From: an uncultured Clostridia bacterium
GTDB lineage: Bacteria; Bacillota; Clostridia; Oscillospirales; CAG-272
Direction: 5' to 3'
Length of the DNA: 7,107 bases
Assembly (NCBI GenBank): GCA_937894775.1
Contig: CALAXC010000382.1
Location: 1-7,107, forward strand
Part shown: in pieces, positions 4,710-7,107 of the stretch
Numbering within the stretch: position 1 is the first letter of the stretch
How the letters are laid out: the number at the start of each line of letters is the position of its first letter
The notes under the pieces: model-generated
Told to the model about the DNA's origin: nothing
The model's input: only the letters and a program-made list of their open reading frames with translations
Databases searched by the model: none
Translations under genes and position numbers: made by a program

Positions 4710-6815
4710 TTAATAATACTGCTTGAAAACGTAAGTATATACAAGTCCTGCGATGATCAGAATGAGAATGATCGAAATAATGACCAGAACAAGTATGATC
4801 GGCGATCTTTCGGTGGGAGTTGTCGAGGCAGGGATATCAGTGCTTGTTTCGCCTTCTGTTTCGGAAGACTCGGGGGGCTGAGTTTCGGGGAACTCCTCAC
4901 CGACAAGAATGAAGCGTCCGCTCTTCTGAATGGTGAAGCTGAATCTCGAAGCCTCCGAGAAAGGAGTATATCTGCCCATTTCAACGTCACAGATCAGGAA
5001 AGAAGAGTATTTCTCCGTGTCAAGATCGTATTCCACAGAATAGGTAATGTCGCTTGACGGATAGAATTCGGCTCCGTTTTTATCTGTGAAAACGAACTCG
5101 AAAACGTCAAGGATAACGTATCCTTCGGGAATAAACGCCGAAAGCTCATCTGCAGAAACTGAATCGGTTATCTTATTGGCTTTGAAAGAAGAATTGTAGG
5201 GATATAAGGATGCGGAAGAATTAAGTGTTGCGGTTACGCCGCCATCGGTCATTAACTTTACAAGCTTTGCTATCGCATTGCTTTCTTTATGCGAGCAGAC
5301 AGAGCACGTGCGCTCCTCGCTTCCTTCGCTCTCTTCGGTAGGCTCAACGACTATCGCCCAATCGCTGAATGTGTGACCAAGAGGAGGAAGATCCTCGTGG
5401 GCGGTCTCTGCATTACAAACGGTGCAATAGGTCTTTGAAACTCCACCCTCGGTACACGTAGGAGCGGGAAGGAAGAAAGTCTCGCCGCTCTGGTGCCCGT
5501 TCGGGGCGATCTCGCTGACTTCAACAACTCCTCCGCACACAAGACAGTACGTGGACATTTCGCCGGGTTCTGTGCAGGTCTGAGCTTTGGTTTTAACGGG
5601 TGAGCTTTCCGCACCGTGACCGAGTGCGGGAATCTTTCTTGTGCTGACGGTATTAAAGCAGACCGAACATGTTGTAGCTTCTTCACCCTCTTCCGTACAG
5701 GTAGGATCCTTTGTTTTGACAAAGGGACCTTCCTTGTGTACGTGTGACTGCGAAACCACCACGTTGACGGTGAAATTCAGTTGATAACCGCCATAATGAA
5801 GAGTTACGGTCTTCTCTCCGACAGTATCGGTGCTGAAGCCGGAATAAAGAATATTATCCGAAACGGTTTCTACCTTACCGTTATTATAGGTTACCTTGAG
5901 AGATATGCCCGTGGGGTCAAATACTTCATCCTCGGCATAAACGGTTTTGATAGGATAGGATTCAAAAACGATATTTTTGATCTGAACGTCGGTGACGGTA
6001 ATGTTATAAGTAGCGGTCTTTTTAACGTCACGCTCGGTGTAGGATACCGTTATTTTATTGGTGCCCGATGAAGTCACGTCGCCCGTGACTGTGATCTTCG
6101 AGGTAACGTCCGCGGTCTTACCGTTTTCATAATAAGCTATAACCTTTATACCCGAAGTATCAAGTTTTTCTCCAAGATAATAAGAAAGCTTGGCAGGCAT
6201 TTTGGTAATTGTGATCTTTTCAAGAGCGGGTTCGAAAACGCTGATCTTGTAGCTTGCGCTCAGGGTCTTATACTTTACAGTGATCGTCTTCTCTCCCGCG
6301 CTTTTGCTGCTGAAGCCGGTAACGGTATAGCCGGATTCAAGCACCGCACTGTCACCGTTGCTGTAAACGACGGAAACTGTCAGACCGGTAAGATCTTCCT
6401 TATCGCCGACAAAGTAAGTAAGCGTCTTGGGCGGATTGATCTTTATCTCTTTTTCGGTAACGACCTGTATCTTGAAGGTCGTCTTTGCGGTCGAACCGGG
6501 ATACTTGATCGTAACAGTCTTTTCGCCGACCTTGGTTGAGCTGAAGCCCGTGCACCATTCAGTATTTACGGGGGAGGTACCCTTTGCACCGGTATCATAG
6601 GTAAGTTCGAGCACTGCACCCGTCATATCAAGCTTTTCGCCAACAATATATTGAAGCTTATATGGCATTTCCTTAAGTGAGACGGCGACTACGTCGGGCG
6701 GGTCTATTGGAACGCTGGGGGTTTCGTCCTCTGCAGATGCACCGATAGCGCAAAACGCAATAAGCATCAGACACACCAGCGCACATATAATTAATTTATT
6801 TTTTCGGGAAAACAT
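4710..6815 (-). CDS. Secreted, membrane-anchored surface protein with Ig-like and Cys-rich repeats
   Basis: This complete 701-residue protein has no recognised enzymatic domain. Residues 1-28 are a signal peptide (positive KNK, hydrophobic core, ASA-like cleavage site). Four bacterial Ig-like units of the Big_3 type follow at about 42-119, 122-194, 197-275 and 278-354. Each has a Y-x-x-G-E/D-x-x-D-x-(S/T)-G segment, a Y-x-(N/T)-G turn and a GFSS..GEKT-type ending. Residues 357-517 hold four Cys-rich units of the pattern PTCTE-x-G, C-x9-C-x2-C, then LGH (Cys 373/383/386, 414/424/427, 454/464/467; the fourth keeps only 504/507). A beta-rich domain (about 518-640), a Pro/Ser/Thr/Glu-rich stalk (641-669) and one C-terminal membrane helix (671-692) ending KQYY complete it. 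No LPxTG is seen, so anchoring is by the helix. Such proteins usually act in adhesion or wall attachment; the role here is unknown. AAAGGA lies seven bases before the ATG. It has its own promoter downstream of the SpoVAE-type gene. Confidence 0.85.
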   Translation of the reverse strand: MFSRKNKLIICALVCLMLIAFCAIGASAEDETPSVPIDPPDVVAVSLKEMPYKLQYIVGEKLDMTGAVLELTYDTGAKGTSPVNTEWCTGFSSTKVGEKTVTIKYPGSTAKTTFKIQVVTEKEIKINPPKTLTYFVGDKEDLTGLTVSVVYSNGDSAVLESGYTVTGFSSKSAGEKTITVKYKTLSASYKISVFEPALEKITITKMPAKLSYYLGEKLDTSGIKVIAYYENGKTADVTSKITVTGDVTSSGTNKITVSYTERDVKKTATYNITVTDVQIKNIVFESYPIKTVYAEDEVFDPTGISLKVTYNNGKVETVSDNILYSGFSTDTVGEKTVTLHYGGYQLNFTVNVVVSQSHVHKEGPFVKTKDPTCTEEGEEATTCSVCFNTVSTRKIPALGHGAESSPVKTKAQTCTEPGEMSTYCLVCGGVVEVSEIAPNGHQSGETFFLPAPTCTEGGVSKTYCTVCNAETAHEDLPPLGHTFSDWAIVVEPTEESEGSEERTCSVCSHKESNAIAKLVKLMTDGGVTATLNSSASLYPYNSSFKANKITDSVSADELSAFIPEGYVILDVFEFVFTDKNGAEFYPSSDITYSVEYDLDTEKYSSFLICDVEMGRYTPFSEASRFSFTIQKSGRFILVGEEFPETQPPESSETEGETSTDIPASTTPTERSPIILVLVIISIILILIIAGLVYTYVFKQYY

Positions 6816-6822
6816 ATATTTA

Positions 6823-6828
6823 TCCTTT
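6823..6828 (-). promoter_or_regulatory. Ribosome binding site of the surface protein
   Basis: The complement reads AAAGGA, seven bases before the ATG at 6815. It supports that start, which also places the signal peptide at the very N-terminus. Confidence 0.75.
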
Positions 6829-6913
6829 CGGCAAAATCCTTGAAATAGTCGAAAAATGCAAATATTTATCTAATTATATCATATATAATCGTATTTTTCA
6901 AGGAATTTTGCCG
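6829..6913. repeat. Inverted repeat bracketing the surface-protein promoter
   Basis: The left arm CGGCAAAATCCTTGAAA (6829-6845) and the right arm TTTCAAGGAATTTTGCCG (6896-6913) are reverse complements except for one extra base. The 50 AT-rich bases between them hold the -10 box. The right arm includes the -35 box, and the left arm lies in the leader between promoter and Shine-Dalgarno. Possible roles are paired operator sites, a large RNA hairpin if read through from the spoVAE-type gene, or an invertible promoter segment. The sequence alone does not decide. Confidence 0.7.
6873..6901 (-). promoter_or_regulatory. Sigma-A-type promoter of the surface-protein gene
   Basis: On the minus strand, TTGAAA (complement of 6896-6901) is followed after exactly 17 bases by TATAAT (complement of 6873-6878). 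The -10 box is perfect and the -35 matches four of six. The expected start of transcription is near 6866, giving a leader of about 50 bases. The -35 box lies inside the right arm of the inverted repeat, so anything binding the arm would block it. Confidence 0.75.
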
Positions 6914-6937
6914 TGCGGGAAAAACTTTTACATCTTG

Positions 6938-7107
6938 TTAACGCTTAGGTTTGCTTCTTACACATAAAGATGCAATAAGTCCGAAAACCAAAGCCGCAGC
7001 GGTGCCTCCGGCGGCGGCTGTAAGACTGCCTGTCAATGCGCCGAGAAGTCCTCTTTCATCAACAGCTTTTCTGACGCCTTCGGAGATCAGATAACCAAAA
7101 CCGGTCA
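6938..7107 (-). CDS. spoVAE: Stage V sporulation protein AE-type, C-terminal fragment (runs off window end)
   Basis: Fifty-six codons up to a TAA at 6938-6940 are inside the window; the start lies beyond base 7107. The segment TGFGYLISEGVRKAVDERG is followed by LLGALTGSLTAAAGG and a hydrophobic helix ending in a positively charged SKPKR tail. This pattern of G-F-G-x-x-(I/L)-x-x-G-V-x-K-A-V-x-E-x-G-L-L-G-x-x-T-G-x-L-T-A is that of the SpoVAE/SpoVAEb membrane protein. That protein is part of the SpoVA channel that moves dipicolinic acid into and out of spores, in the inner spore membrane. It tells us that this block comes from an endospore-forming Firmicute. No clear intrinsic terminator follows before the next gene's promoter. 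Confidence 0.75.
   Translation of the reverse strand, partial: TGFGYLISEGVRKAVDERGLLGALTGSLTAAAGGTAAALVFGLIASLCVRSKPKR

Noticed and set aside
4476..5057. A plus-strand open frame of 193 codons running through the terminator and into the surface-protein gene.
   Set aside because: It overlaps the well-supported hydrolase gene in another frame, crosses a strong terminator and is antisense to the surface protein; it has no ribosome binding site.
5351..5722. A 123-codon minus-strand open frame within the Cys-rich repeats.
   Set aside because: It is an alternative frame of the repeat region, produced by its regular codon pattern, with no start signal of its own.

Overview
This window reads as a mosaic of pieces from at least three gut-type bacteria rather than one continuous chromosome. 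The simplest explanation is a chimeric metagenomic contig. The evidence is that three of the joins cut straight through conserved genes, and the gene content on each side points to a different lineage.

Block A (1 to about 2337, all genes on the minus strand) looks like Bacteroides or a close relative. It holds the C-terminal part of peptide chain release factor 1 (prfA), a complete DUF4153 multi-pass membrane protein, and the first 41 codons of type-2 orotidine-5'-phosphate decarboxylase (pyrF). The three genes are packed into an apparent operon with gaps of 10-12 bases and no strong Shine-Dalgarno sequences.

Block B (about 2338 to about 4098) is more GC-rich in its coding parts and has good Shine-Dalgarno sites where they can be seen. 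It has a complete KDPG/KDPGal aldolase followed by the N-terminus of an inositol-monophosphatase-family protein. After an internal join near 3150-3200 comes the N-terminal two thirds of a low-molecular-weight phosphatase on the minus strand, then a 521-base divergent intergenic region, then the first 42 codons of a PfkB-family 2-keto-3-deoxygluconate (KDG) kinase. The aldolase and the kinase would act in consecutive steps of 2-keto-3-deoxy-sugar breakdown (uronic acids, galactonate). I suspect a Victivallales/Lentisphaerae-like source, but this is only an impression.

Block C (about 4099 to 7107) is from a spore-forming Clostridia-type Firmicute. It has the C-terminal part of a ComEC-like metallo-beta-lactamase-fold hydrolase on the plus strand and a strong bidirectional hairpin terminator. 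On the minus strand it has a 701-residue secreted surface protein (four Ig-like domains, four Cys-rich units, C-terminal membrane anchor) with a clear promoter, and the end of a SpoVAE-type sporulation gene. The surface-protein promoter sits between the arms of a near-perfect 17/18-base inverted repeat, which is the most interesting native feature in the window.

I found no mobile element, CRISPR array, tRNA or rRNA, and no convincing new multi-gene system. The apparent novelties (truncated genes, an in-frame kinase-hydrolase fusion) are best explained by the joins.
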